From Lachnospiraceae bacterium (lineage in GTDB: Bacteria; Bacillota; Clostridia; Lachnospirales; Lachnospiraceae), in contig CAJTCE010000001.1 in NCBI GenBank assembly GCA_910574745.1, positions 310,001-374,000 of the forward strand: a stretch of 64,000 nucleotides of DNA. The letters are read 5' to 3'. Under the pieces are notes generated by a model. That model was not told the origin of the DNA. It saw only the letters and a list, made by a program, of their open reading frames with translations, and ran no database searches. The position numbers and the translations under genes are program-made. Positions 8,527 to 16,964 of this stretch are shown here, piece after piece (positions within the stretch are counted from its first letter, which is position 1; every line of letters begins with the position of its first letter).

Positions 8527-9018
8527 TTAATCTTCCTCTTTTCTTTCTGCTTTTTTATTCTCTATTCTCTCTTCTACAATCAGTTTCACACCATGAACAG
8601 CTTTTACATCCACCACAGCGCCCACCTGCAGTGTGACTCCGTCCTGCGGGGTACGGGCCGACCATTCCTGACCGCCTACCGTTACGCGGCCGATTCCCTG
8701 AAGGTTGTCGACCTCGCTGACCACAATGGCCTGCCTGCCTATCACGCCCTCGACATTGGTTCTCGCCCTGTCTTTGTTAAAATATTTTATCGCAACAGGT
8801 CTTGTAAAAATCAGTAATATCAGCGAAACAATTAAAAAGGCAATTATCTGAACAAGAAACGGAGCATTCAGCATCGCCAACACAAATGCGATCAATGCGC
8901 CGCCTGCAAACCAAATAGTGGTAATTCCCAAAGTGGCAATCTCAATCGCAAGCATAATGACCATTACCGCCAGCCAAAATAATATTGTCGACACGGATAC
9001 TCCAAACATTGTTACCAT
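8527..9018 (-). CDS. NfeD family membrane protein
   Basis: About 163 residues. It has hydrophobic segments near residues 5-25, 30-50 and 55-75, then a soluble C-terminal OB-fold domain (GVIGRQAIVVSEVDNLQGIG, GGQEWSART, VKAVHGVKLIVEE) typical of short NfeD proteins that act with SPFH partners. The start at 9018 was preferred over the longer frame because AGGAGAATCAAT precedes this ATG and the longer frame would begin inside the predicted promoter (9053-9081). The TAA abuts the ATG of the SPFH gene. Confidence 0.88.
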   Translation of the reverse strand: MVTMFGVSVSTILFWLAVMVIMLAIEIATLGITTIWFAGGALIAFVLAMLNAPFLVQIIAFLIVSLILLIFTRPVAIKYFNKDRARTNVEGVIGRQAIVVSEVDNLQGIGRVTVGGQEWSARTPQDGVTLQVGAVVDVKAVHGVKLIVEERIENKKAERKEED

Positions 9019-9052
9019 ATTGATTCTCCTTTCCTCCTTTTGTAGTATTCCC

Positions 9053-9081
9053 ATCATACTATATTTTCATAAAATATTCAA
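9053..9081 (-). promoter_or_regulatory. Promoter of the nfeD-SPFH operon
   Basis: TTGAAT (9076-9081) and TATGAT (9053-9058) are separated by 17 bp on the minus strand, about 35 bp upstream of the chosen nfeD start. Confidence 0.6.
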
Positions 9082-9122
9082 TGAATCGCAAAAAAATGAC
9101 TTGTAGAAATTTAGGTTCCCTG

Positions 9123-9182
9123 TGCAACTTCAAGTAGCGAAAAGGAACCTCCCTTATGGAAAGTTCCTTTTCGCCTGTTGCA
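9123..9182 (-). terminator. Terminator-like hairpin after the cell-wall hydrolase gene
   Basis: GCGAAAAGGAAC (9137-9148) pairs with GTTCCTTTTCGC (9163-9174) in a 12 bp stem. TGCAAC (9123-9128) and GTTGCA (9177-9182) extend it outside a small internal loop. It lies 22 bp past the hydrolase stop. The T-rich part is inside the stem and there is no clean T-run, so efficiency is uncertain. Confidence 0.55.
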
Positions 9183-9203
9183 TTATTTCATTTTAACGTA
9201 ATC

Positions 9204-10343
9204 TTAATAGAAAACGTGACTGCCGATTACAATTCCTGCAGCCTTGCCCACACGTCCAAAGTGTAAAGCGCCGCCTACCGTGGTCTGACCGTCAACTGCC
9301 GCCTGTGCCGCCTGCATACATGATGAGGAAGGTCCTCTTGCCGCAATAGCCGCCACTGTTCCGTTGGTTGCCGGCGGGAATTGTCCCGGTGCTGTAATAA
9401 CTTCAATGATCGTATTGGGATAGCCGCCGCTTCTTACACGGTTCATAACTACCGCGCCAACTGCCAGCTTTCCTTCATAAGGCTGATTGCCTGCTTCCGC
9501 CTGAATCAATGCCGCCAAAACGGTAACATCCGATACACTGGTGGGAACCGCGCCTCTGTTTTTACTTAATTTTGCCAGTTCCTTTTCTCTTTCTTCATCG
9601 GCAATTTCCTGGGTTGTCTTGCCGTGCTCTGTAGCAAACTCTACCGACACGAACTCCGACGATACATAACCGATGGTTTCGCTGTCCACCTGTACGGATA
9701 CCCAGCCGTCCAGTTCTTCCACAGCCGTTAGAACTTCTCCGTTTTTCACGAGCTTATATACGCCCGCATCCTCGCTGGCATCCTTTCTGACTCTTAAAGC
9801 ATCCGTTAAAACAGTTGCCTTCAAGGTGCCAACCTCTTCCATCATAGTTTTTGCTTCTTCGCCAAAAATAAGATAGTCATTGCTGACCCAGCCTGTCAGA
9901 TTTCCGCTCTGAATCTTTGTCCAGCCTTCTCCCTGTTCCAATACGGTTGCGCCGCAGTTTTTAAACAGCTTTCCTGCTACAGGCGCTTCCTCGCCGGGCT
10001 CCTCTCTGACGTTCACACTGTTATCCACATTTGCCATGGCAAAGGAAAAATCTTCTGATTCGTTTTCCTCCTGTTCTGTTTCCCTTTCCTCATCCGATTG
10101 CTCTGTTTCGTCTGCATCATCGCTGCCTGCAGGAATAAGGGATTCGTCCGCCATGGCGCCTGCAGTAATCAAAACCTCTTGATTTGTCTCCTTAGTTGTT
10201 TCATCAGAATCAAGAACTGCGGCTGCACCGATATTCAGGTCCACTTCCTCCGCTTGCGCAACAGTGCCCATCATCATAAATGCCGTAACCGAAACTGCAA
10301 TGGCAAACATTTGACGAAGAGACTTTTTGCCTACTCTTCTCAT
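9204..10343 (-). CDS. Secreted cell-wall hydrolase, SleB/CwlJ type with SH3 domains
   Basis: This 379-residue protein has a signal peptide (basic MRRVGKK, hydrophobic core, cleavage near AQA-E at about residue 32), an acidic low-complexity stretch, two bacterial SH3 domains (about residues 100-155 with VNVREEPGEEA and 175-235 with LRVRKDASEDAG) and a C-terminal hydrolase_2 domain (about 265-379). The last contains the catalytic Glu region ALIQAEAGNQPYEGKLAVGA and VMNRVRSGGYPNT. Such enzymes cut glycan strands, as in spore cortex lysis, though with SH3 domains and a signal peptide a vegetative or outgrowth role is equally possible. The start was set by GGAGG before the second ATG. It has its own strong promoter. 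Confidence 0.9.
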   Translation of the reverse strand: MRRVGKKSLRQMFAIAVSVTAFMMMGTVAQAEEVDLNIGAAAVLDSDETTKETNQEVLITAGAMADESLIPAGSDDADETEQSDEERETEQEENESEDFSFAMANVDNSVNVREEPGEEAPVAGKLFKNCGATVLEQGEGWTKIQSGNLTGWVSNDYLIFGEEAKTMMEEVGTLKATVLTDALRVRKDASEDAGVYKLVKNGEVLTAVEELDGWVSVQVDSETIGYVSSEFVSVEFATEHGKTTQEIADEEREKELAKLSKNRGAVPTSVSDVTVLAALIQAEAGNQPYEGKLAVGAVVMNRVRSGGYPNTIIEVITAPGQFPPATNGTVAAIAARGPSSSCMQAAQAAVDGQTTVGGALHFGRVGKAAGIVIGSHVFY

Positions 10344-10434
10344 GATAACCTCCAAAATTCTCCGATTCCTGTTAACTTATATTTCATTTCTGTTTCAATA
10401 TATTACAGAAATGTTAACTATCGGAAGTGAAGAT

Positions 10435-10463
10435 ATCATAGCAAATAATCGTTAATTTGTCAA
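10435..10463 (-). promoter_or_regulatory. Strong promoter of the cell-wall hydrolase gene
   Basis: TTGACA (10458-10463) and TATGAT (10435-10440) are 17 bp apart on the minus strand. The ~90 nt leader contains a stem ATTTCTGT/ACAGAAAT (10386-10412), flanked by GTTAAC on both sides, before the GGAGG site. Confidence 0.75.
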
Positions 10464-10473
10464 ATTTAACCAG

Positions 10474-11277
10474 CTACATTTTTTTAGATTTCTTTACACA
10501 CGCCCTCTGGGCTTCTATAATGCTGCTGCGCAGTCCCTTTTCTTCAAGCACCCTTATGGCCTCAATCGTAGTCCCTCCGGGAGAGCACACCATGTCCTTT
10601 AACTGCCCGGGATGCAGACCTGTTTCCAGCATCATTTTAGCGCTACCGTATACTGCCTGGGCCGCAAATTCATAGGCCAGCTTCCGCGGCATTCCGTCGG
10701 CAACAGCCGCATCCGCCATGGCTTCAATAAAAAGAAACACATAAGCCGGGGAGCTTCCGCTCACTCCTACCACAACATCCATAAGGCTTTCAGGCACTTC
10801 CATGGCTTTGCCGAAGCTGTTAAGCACCTTCAGAATCAGATCCTTTTCATCCTCCGTCATACTCTCGGAAAAGCACACACCCGTACAGCCTTCTCCTACC
10901 ATGGCAGGCGTATTGGGCATGCATCTTGTAAGCTTTCTTTCTCCCTTTTCGTCTTCCAAAACACTTTGCAGCCAGGCAATGGTCCTTCCCGGCGCTATGC
11001 TGACAATCAGTCCCGAGGGTTTTATATCCTGTTGTATTTCCCTGATCACTCCTTCATACATCTGGGGTTTTACCGCAAGTATGAGAATATCCGCTTCCCC
11101 TGCCACGAAAGCATTCCTTTCCATCCCGCAGATTCCAAAAGCATCGACCGCCTTTTGAAGAGTTTCTTCTGTTTTGGAAGAGCCCAGAATATCTCCGGGC
11201 TTTACAATTCCTTCCTTTATAATTCCGCCTATCATTGCCGTTGCCATGTTGCCCAGTCCTATAAACCCTATTTTCAC
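10474..11277 (-). CDS. proC: Pyrroline-5-carboxylate reductase
   Basis: This 267-residue enzyme reduces pyrroline-5-carboxylate to L-proline with NAD(P)H. The Rossmann motif GFIGLGNMATAM is at the N-terminus, the middle carries RCMPNTPAMVGEG, and the C-terminal dimer domain carries GVSGSSPAYVFLFIEAMADA and CSPGGTT. The start is a GTG at 11275-11277 with AGGAGGAATTAAA upstream; a longer ATG frame reading would run into the preceding methyltransferase gene. It begins 1 bp after that gene's stop, and the run dnaE-pfkA-methyltransferase-proC is on one strand. Confidence 0.95.
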   Translation of the reverse strand: MKIGFIGLGNMATAMIGGIIKEGIVKPGDILGSSKTEETLQKAVDAFGICGMERNAFVAGEADILILAVKPQMYEGVIREIQQDIKPSGLIVSIAPGRTIAWLQSVLEDEKGERKLTRCMPNTPAMVGEGCTGVCFSESMTEDEKDLILKVLNSFGKAMEVPESLMDVVVGVSGSSPAYVFLFIEAMADAAVADGMPRKLAYEFAAQAVYGSAKMMLETGLHPGQLKDMVCSPGGTTIEAIRVLEEKGLRSSIIEAQRACVKKSKKM

Positions 11278-11278
11278 T

Positions 11279-12130
11279 TTAATTCCTCCTCTGCCTCGCC
11301 GCCTCATACATAAATAAAGCGCCGGCAATCGCCGCGTTTAATGATTCAACTTTTCCCAACATTGGAATACGCACATATCGATCCGCCATATCCGCTGTTT
11401 CCCTGCGCAGTCCGTTTCCTTCATTTCCTATAAGAAATGCCGCCGCCCCGCAATAATTCTCCTTGTCATAGGCAATCCTGCCATCCAGATGCGCCGCATA
11501 AGTTTTAACCCCCGCCGCCTTTACAGACTCAATTGCATCTGCCAGATCGTCAACATAAACATAAGGTACTCTGTAAATGCTGCCCATGGTGGCACGGATG
11601 GTTTTGGGATTAAAAATGTCCACGGTATGACTGCTCATGATCACTCCCGAAAGCCCCGCTCCCTCTCCTGTCCGAATCATGGTCCCCAGATTTCCCGGGT
11701 CCTGTATATCCTCCAAGATCAGATAAAGCCCGCCATCCCCTTCAAGCATTTCCTCCAGGCGATATTCCGGCATACGGACAACGCACAAAATCCCCTGGGG
11801 CGTTTTTGTATCGCACATCTTATTAAAAAGATCCGTCTTAACCACTTCCGCCACAGCCTGTCCCGATTGCTTCAAAGAGGCCAGCTTGTCCGAAAGGGCA
11901 GACGCTTCTTTTTCCAATGAAGCCGCCGTTTTCACAGCAAAAGAGGCAGCTGTTTCCAGTTCTTTTGCCAGCTGCTCCGAAATGTAAACCTGGCTTATTC
12001 TGGAAACAGGCGCCTCTAAAAACATCTTTATGCCTTCCGCTGCAAATGCTTTCTGCTTTCTGCGCTCTTTCGCCTTGGACAGCAAAAGCATAACATTTTT
12101 AATTCCTTTATTTGCTGCCGATGTAATCAT
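11279..12130 (-). CDS. TrmH/SpoU-family RNA 2'-O-methyltransferase
   Basis: This 283-residue SPOUT-class enzyme methylates a ribose in tRNA or rRNA using SAM in a trefoil-knot site. An N-terminal L30e-like substrate-binding domain (residues 1-110) contains KNVMLLLSKAKERRKQKAF; the C-terminal SpoU domain has motif 1 EDIQDPGNLGTMIRT, motif 2 FLIGNEGNGL and motif 3 IPMLGKVESLNAAIA. The length suits RlmB/TsnR-like enzymes with an N-terminal extension, but the target nucleotide cannot be deduced. ATG at 12130 has GGAGAAGTAT upstream. Confidence 0.9.
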   Translation of the reverse strand: MITSAANKGIKNVMLLLSKAKERRKQKAFAAEGIKMFLEAPVSRISQVYISEQLAKELETAASFAVKTAASLEKEASALSDKLASLKQSGQAVAEVVKTDLFNKMCDTKTPQGILCVVRMPEYRLEEMLEGDGGLYLILEDIQDPGNLGTMIRTGEGAGLSGVIMSSHTVDIFNPKTIRATMGSIYRVPYVYVDDLADAIESVKAAGVKTYAAHLDGRIAYDKENYCGAAAFLIGNEGNGLRRETADMADRYVRIPMLGKVESLNAAIAGALFMYEAARQRRN

Positions 12131-12157
12131 ATACTTCTCCGAATTCCTGTTGTTACC

Positions 12158-12237
12158 GCCGGTTAAAAAAGTGCAATCTGAAAAACCGGCTTTTTATTAT
12201 CTGCACAGGACATTTGGAAATTTCCTCATGTCCGTGC
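12158..12237. terminator. Two hairpins between pfkA and the methyltransferase gene
   Basis: GCCGGTT (12158-12164) and AACCGGC (12184-12190) form a stem followed on the plus strand by TTTTTATT; no plus-strand gene precedes it. A second stem GCAC-GGACAT/ATGTCC-GTGC (12203-12237), with an inner GGAAATTTCC, lies just past the pfkA stop on the minus strand without a T-run. They may attenuate read-through or process the mRNA between pfkA and the methyltransferase gene. Confidence 0.4.
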
Positions 12238-12244
12238 CTGAATT

Positions 12245-13219
12245 TTAATTAGAAAGGGCTTTGCTTACCTCAAACTGATAGGAATTGATGTTCTTTTGCA
12301 TAGCCAGAACTTCATCCAGATCATAATCCACAAAACCGCCCTTTGCATGGGCCACTACCCTGTTGGTCTTTCCCTGGCAAAGAATATCCGCCGCATAGGC
12401 TCCCATAATGGAAGCGTAGTAACGGTCTTTACAGGTAGGGCTTCCGCCGCGCTGCATGTAACCGAGAATGGTAGCTCTGGTCTCGATACCCGTTGCCGCC
12501 TCTATTCTCCTTGCCATGGAGGTGGAATGACCGATTCCCTCTGCGTTGATAATCAGATGATGGGTTTTTCCCACTTTTCTGCTTTTAATGATATTGTTAA
12601 TGATCGCCTGCTCATTGTAATCATATTTTTCCGGCAGCAAAATGTCCTCCGCTCCGCTTGCCACGCCGCACCAGAGAGCAATATACCCGGCATTTCTGCC
12701 CATTACCTCGATAATACTGCAGCGTTCGTGGGAAGAGGAAGTATCCCTTACCTTATCTATGGCATCCATGGCGGTATTGATTGCCGTATCGAAACCGATG
12801 GTATAGTCCGTACATGCAATATCCAGATCAATGGTTCCCGGAAGCCCGATGGTATTGATTCCCTGTTTGGAAAGAGCCTGCGCCCCTCTGTAAGAGCCGT
12901 CTCCTCCAATAACGACAATGCCGTCAATCCCATGCTTTCTGCAGATTTCAGCTCCCTTTTCCTGCCCTTCCAACGTGCGGAATTCAGTACATCTTGCCGT
13001 TCCGAGAATGGTTCCTCCCCGTTGGATCGTATCGGAAACATCCCGTTTCTCCAGATCGATGATCTCCTCATTTAAAAGTCCCTGATAACCCTTTTTGATG
13101 CCCTTTACCGTTATGCCGTTGTCAATTGCCTTTCTGCATACGGCACGTATTGCGGCATTCATGCCCGGTGCATCTCCTCCGCTGGTTAAAATACCGATCG
13201 TCTTAATTTCTTTCGCCAT
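12245..13219 (-). CDS. pfkA: 6-phosphofructokinase, ATP-type
   Basis: This 324-residue enzyme phosphorylates fructose 6-phosphate in glycolysis. Motifs: ILTSGGDAPGMNAAIR (N-terminal phosphate loop), GIVVIGGDGSYRGA with the glycine after GGD typical of ATP-dependent forms, catalytic GTIDLD, EVMGRNAGYIAL and YMQRGGSPTCKDR. The usual GTIDND Asn is Leu here while both catalytic Asp residues remain. Length matches the B. subtilis/E. coli PfkA class. It follows dnaE on the same strand with an 82 bp gap and has GGAGGATGAATC before ATG. Confidence 0.95.
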   Translation of the reverse strand: MAKEIKTIGILTSGGDAPGMNAAIRAVCRKAIDNGITVKGIKKGYQGLLNEEIIDLEKRDVSDTIQRGGTILGTARCTEFRTLEGQEKGAEICRKHGIDGIVVIGGDGSYRGAQALSKQGINTIGLPGTIDLDIACTDYTIGFDTAINTAMDAIDKVRDTSSSHERCSIIEVMGRNAGYIALWCGVASGAEDILLPEKYDYNEQAIINNIIKSRKVGKTHHLIINAEGIGHSTSMARRIEAATGIETRATILGYMQRGGSPTCKDRYYASIMGAYAADILCQGKTNRVVAHAKGGFVDYDLDEVLAMQKNINSYQFEVSKALSN

Positions 13220-13301
13220 GATTCATCCTCCGTTTCCATTCAAACGTCTGTTATATTTTAATCCATTTTTACGCCCTTTTCAATTCATTTAGGGCAAATT
13301 T

Positions 13302-16300
13302 TCAGGTTACTTTAATATTGGACTCCCCAAAGGCGCTTTTCAGGCTTCCCAAAAGCTGTTCATCCGATTTCACATTTTGGTTTTTCGGCAGCTTTTTCTG
13401 CTGCTTCTCCTTTTCACAGTATATGATTACCGTATCATTTCCCTCGGACAAGGCGAGTATGGCAGAAAGCACCTTTTCCTTCTGTACGTATTCTTCTATG
13501 GAGGCAAATTTAATCCAGAGCTTCTTGGGAGCCTCGTCAAAAGTTATCATGGATTCCAAAATGACCTTACCGTCCTTATCCTCCTCAATACTGGTCCGCC
13601 CGGTAATAAATACCTTCTCTTCCTCTAAAAGCTTCCCGGCATACTTTTCATAATCCCTGGGAAACACGACGATTTCCACACTGCCCGCCAAATCCTCAAC
13701 AGTCAGAAAAGCCATCATTTTGTCATTTTTGGTATACTTAACGGTTTTCCCGGCAATAATGCCGCCTATTACTACTTTCTTACCGTCGTCTATTTTGGCG
13801 TGTCCCAGCTCTTCATCCAGCATAAACTCTGCCGTAGTGGCAGAGATTTGACGTTTCCAGATAGCTTCATACTCCTCTAAAGGATGTCCACTGATATAAA
13901 AACCGATCACTTCTTTTTCAAAGCTTAAAAGGACTTCTTTTTTATATTCTCCCACTTCCGGCATTTTAATATCATAATCCGCCTTTTCCTCTTCTCCTGC
14001 AAAATCAAAAAGAGACATCTGGCCAGCCATATTATTTTTCTTATCCTTGATAATACTGTCCATAATCTGGACATAGACGCTCATCTGCTGTTTTCTGGTG
14101 CCCGGCAGACAGTCAAAGGCCCCTGCTTTGATAAAATTTTCCACCAGCCGCTTATTGATATCCCCCTCTGCCAGTCTGGTAATAAAATCCTTCAGGTTTT
14201 TGTAAGGTCCTCGCTCTTCCCTTTCTTTTACAAGCAAATCAATAATATTTCGCCCTACGCCCTTAATGGCATTCAAAGCGTAGACGATGGCGCCGTCCTT
14301 TACGGAAAATCCCACCAGCCCTTCATTGACATCCGGCGGCAGGATTTTGATGTCCAAGGAACGGCATACCATAATATAGGAAGAAACCTTTCCCGCATTG
14401 TCAATGACGGAAGTCAAAAGAGCCGCCATAAATTCCACCGGATAATAATGTTTCAAATACGCCGTTTCATATGCCACTACCGCATAGGCAGCCGCGTGGG
14501 ATTTGTTGAAAGCATATTTGGCAAAATCCATCATATCATTGTAAATCTGTTCCGCCACGTTTTCAGGAATTCCCTTGGAAACGCAGCCCGGCACGCCCTC
14601 CTTTGGATTGCCGTGAACAAAATTGGCACGTTCTTTTTCCATAACAGACTGCTTTTTTTTACTCATGGCACGACGGACAAGATCGCTTCTGCCAAGCGTA
14701 TAGCCGCCCAAATCCCTTACAATCTGCATAACCTGCTCCTGATAAACAATACAGCCGTAGGTAGGTTCCAATATGGGCTGCAGTTCCGGACAGGAATAAG
14801 TCACGCTTTGCTGATTGTTTTTTCCCTCAATATATTTGGGGATAAAATCCATGGGCCCGGGCCGGTAAAGAGAAATTCCCGCAATAACGTCCTCTAAGTT
14901 CCGGGGCTTTAGTTCCTTCATAAAGCTTTTCATTCCCGCGCTTTCCAGCTGGAACACTCCGTCGGTCCTGCCCGTTCCCAAAGAATCATAGACCGCTTTG
15001 TCATCAAAATCTATTTGATCTATATCAATCCGAATCCCCTGGCTCATTTCCACCAGCTTACACGCATTCTGGATAACTGTCAGGGTACGCAGTCCCAAAA
15101 AGTCCATTTTGAGAAGCCCCAGCTCTTCAATGGTAGTCATGGTAAACTGGGTAGTAATAGAACCGTCCGAGCCCCTTGAAAGGGGAACGAATTCATCCGC
15201 CGGCTCCCTGCAGATTACTACGCCCGCCGCATGCATGGATGTATGTCTGGGAAGCCCCTCTAAACGCTTGCACATATCAAGCAGTTCTTTTACCTGTTCG
15301 TCCTTTTCATACAGACCGCGAAGTTCAGGATTGACAAAAAGCGCCCGCTCTAAGGTAATATTCAATTCATTAGGTATCATTTTAGCCAGGGAATCCGCAA
15401 AAGCATAGGGCAGATCCATAACCCTTGCCACGTCCCTGATCACACCCTTTGCCGCTAAAGTACCGAAGGTAACAATCTGTACCACCTTGTCGGCGCCGTA
15501 TTTTCTGCCCACATAGTCTATAACCTCCTGCCTTCTTTCAAAGCAGAAGTCAATATCGATATCCGGCATGGATACGCGCTCAGGATTTAAAAAACGCTCA
15601 AAAAGCAGATTATATTCAATCGGATCGATATTGGTAATTTTTAAACAGTAAGAAACGATACTGCCCGCCGCAGAACCGCGTCCCGGCCCCACCATGATAT
15701 CATTTTGCCTTGCATAATTAATAAAGTCCCATACGATCAGGAAATAATCCACATAGCCCATTTCCTTTATGACGGAAAGCTCATAATCCAGTCTTGCTCT
15801 CAGGGTTCCGTCATCTTCCGGGTAACGCTCCTCTAAACCGTCGGAACACAGTTTATTCAGATACCCCCAGGAATCATACCCCTTTGGCACTTCAAACCTG
15901 GGCAACTTGGTCACGCCGAATTCAATTTCCACATTACAACGCTCTGCGATTTTGTGAGTATTTTCCAACGCTTCCAATGCATAAGGAAAAAGCTGCTTCA
16001 TCTCTTCTTCGCTTTTAATATAATACTGTCCGCCTTCATAACGCATCCTGTCCTCATCCGCCAGCTTCTTGCCGGTCTGCAGACAGAGAAGGATATCATG
16101 GGGTTTTTCATCCTCCGCATAGGTATAATGCACATCATTGGTGGCAACCAGGGGAATATCCAGCTCCCTGCTCATGCTAAGAAGCGCCGTATTAACCGTC
16201 TTTTGCTGGGGAATGCCATGATCCTGCAGCTCCAGAAAATAATTGCCTTTTCCAAAGCTGGCCTCATATTTTAAGGCTGCTCTTTTGGCCTCCTCCACAA

Positions 16301-16751
16301 GTCCTTTTGTAATATAACGCTGGACCTCTCCTGCCAGACAGGCGGACAGGGCAATAATACCCTCGTGGTATTCCTGTAAAACCTCCATATCCACACGGGG
16401 TTTATAATAATAGCCTTCCGTAAAGCCCTTGCTGACAATTTTCATCAGGTTGGAATACCCCCGGTTGTTTTCCGCCAGTAAAACCAGATGGTAATAGCGG
16501 TCATCTCCGCCGGTCAGTTCCTTGTCAAAGCGTGAGTTGGGCGCAACGTAAACCTCGCAGCCCAAAACAGGTCTTATGCCCATTTCTTTTGCCGCTTTAT
16601 AAAAGTCAATAACGCCGTACATAACTCCATGATCTGTAATTGCCACGCTGTCCATGCCGAGTTCTTTAACTCGTTTCACGCATTCTTTAATTTTATTGGA
16701 ACCATCCAGAAGGGAATACTCCGTATGGACGTGAAGGTGGGTAAATGCCAT
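13302..16751 (-). CDS. dnaE: DNA polymerase III alpha subunit, DnaE type
   Basis: This 1149-residue replicative or lesion-tolerant polymerase starts with a PHP domain (LHVHTEYSLLDGSN, AITDHG), followed by the polymerase core with GRGSAAGSIVSYCL, the catalytic PDIDIDFCFERR, the HTSMHAAGVVI and YQEQVMQI motifs, a helix-hairpin-helix region (NAIKGVGRNIIDLLV) and an OB-fold near the C-terminus (VVIGGIIAGKTVKYTKNDK). Its length is normal for DnaE1. Low-GC Firmicutes usually also carry PolC, which is outside this window. ATG at 16751 follows GGAAGAGAG at somewhat long spacing; this start gives the family-typical N-terminus. Confidence 0.96.
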   Translation of the reverse strand: MAFTHLHVHTEYSLLDGSNKIKECVKRVKELGMDSVAITDHGVMYGVIDFYKAAKEMGIRPVLGCEVYVAPNSRFDKELTGGDDRYYHLVLLAENNRGYSNLMKIVSKGFTEGYYYKPRVDMEVLQEYHEGIIALSACLAGEVQRYITKGLVEEAKRAALKYEASFGKGNYFLELQDHGIPQQKTVNTALLSMSRELDIPLVATNDVHYTYAEDEKPHDILLCLQTGKKLADEDRMRYEGGQYYIKSEEEMKQLFPYALEALENTHKIAERCNVEIEFGVTKLPRFEVPKGYDSWGYLNKLCSDGLEERYPEDDGTLRARLDYELSVIKEMGYVDYFLIVWDFINYARQNDIMVGPGRGSAAGSIVSYCLKITNIDPIEYNLLFERFLNPERVSMPDIDIDFCFERRQEVIDYVGRKYGADKVVQIVTFGTLAAKGVIRDVARVMDLPYAFADSLAKMIPNELNITLERALFVNPELRGLYEKDEQVKELLDMCKRLEGLPRHTSMHAAGVVICREPADEFVPLSRGSDGSITTQFTMTTIEELGLLKMDFLGLRTLTVIQNACKLVEMSQGIRIDIDQIDFDDKAVYDSLGTGRTDGVFQLESAGMKSFMKELKPRNLEDVIAGISLYRPGPMDFIPKYIEGKNNQQSVTYSCPELQPILEPTYGCIVYQEQVMQIVRDLGGYTLGRSDLVRRAMSKKKQSVMEKERANFVHGNPKEGVPGCVSKGIPENVAEQIYNDMMDFAKYAFNKSHAAAYAVVAYETAYLKHYYPVEFMAALLTSVIDNAGKVSSYIMVCRSLDIKILPPDVNEGLVGFSVKDGAIVYALNAIKGVGRNIIDLLVKEREERGPYKNLKDFITRLAEGDINKRLVENFIKAGAFDCLPGTRKQQMSVYVQIMDSIIKDKKNNMAGQMSLFDFAGEEEKADYDIKMPEVGEYKKEVLLSFEKEVIGFYISGHPLEEYEAIWKRQISATTAEFMLDEELGHAKIDDGKKVVIGGIIAGKTVKYTKNDKMMAFLTVEDLAGSVEIVVFPRDYEKYAGKLLEEEKVFITGRTSIEEDKDGKVILESMITFDEAPKKLWIKFASIEEYVQKEKVLSAILALSEGNDTVIIYCEKEKQQKKLPKNQNVKSDEQLLGSLKSAFGESNIKVT

Positions 16752-16897
16752 GTGTTTTTGTTCTCTCTTCCTGACTTTTTTCTATAGAAATTGTAAAATA
16801 AAATGCATCTGTGCCGTCTTTTTCATTTTACCAAAAAAAGAGAGGCTTTACCAGTGTGGGAGGAGGTCTTTTTAAACTTCAAAAAGTGGAAAAAATA

Positions 16898-16933
16898 CGT
16901 TTCGTTGTAAAGCCCTGGCTTTACAACGAAACG
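16898..16933. terminator. Bidirectional terminator with a 17 bp perfect stem
   Basis: CGTTTCGTTGTAAAGCC pairs perfectly with its inverted copy across a 2-nt centre. On the minus strand it is followed by TATTTTTT, ending blaR1; on the plus strand it is followed by GCTTTTTT. It lies 31 bp past the blaR1 stop and upstream of dnaE, so it insulates the two units. The rest of the 213 bp gap shows no gene. Confidence 0.8.
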
Positions 16934-16964
16934 GCTTTTTTCTGAGGGGAATGGGTTGGCGTTA

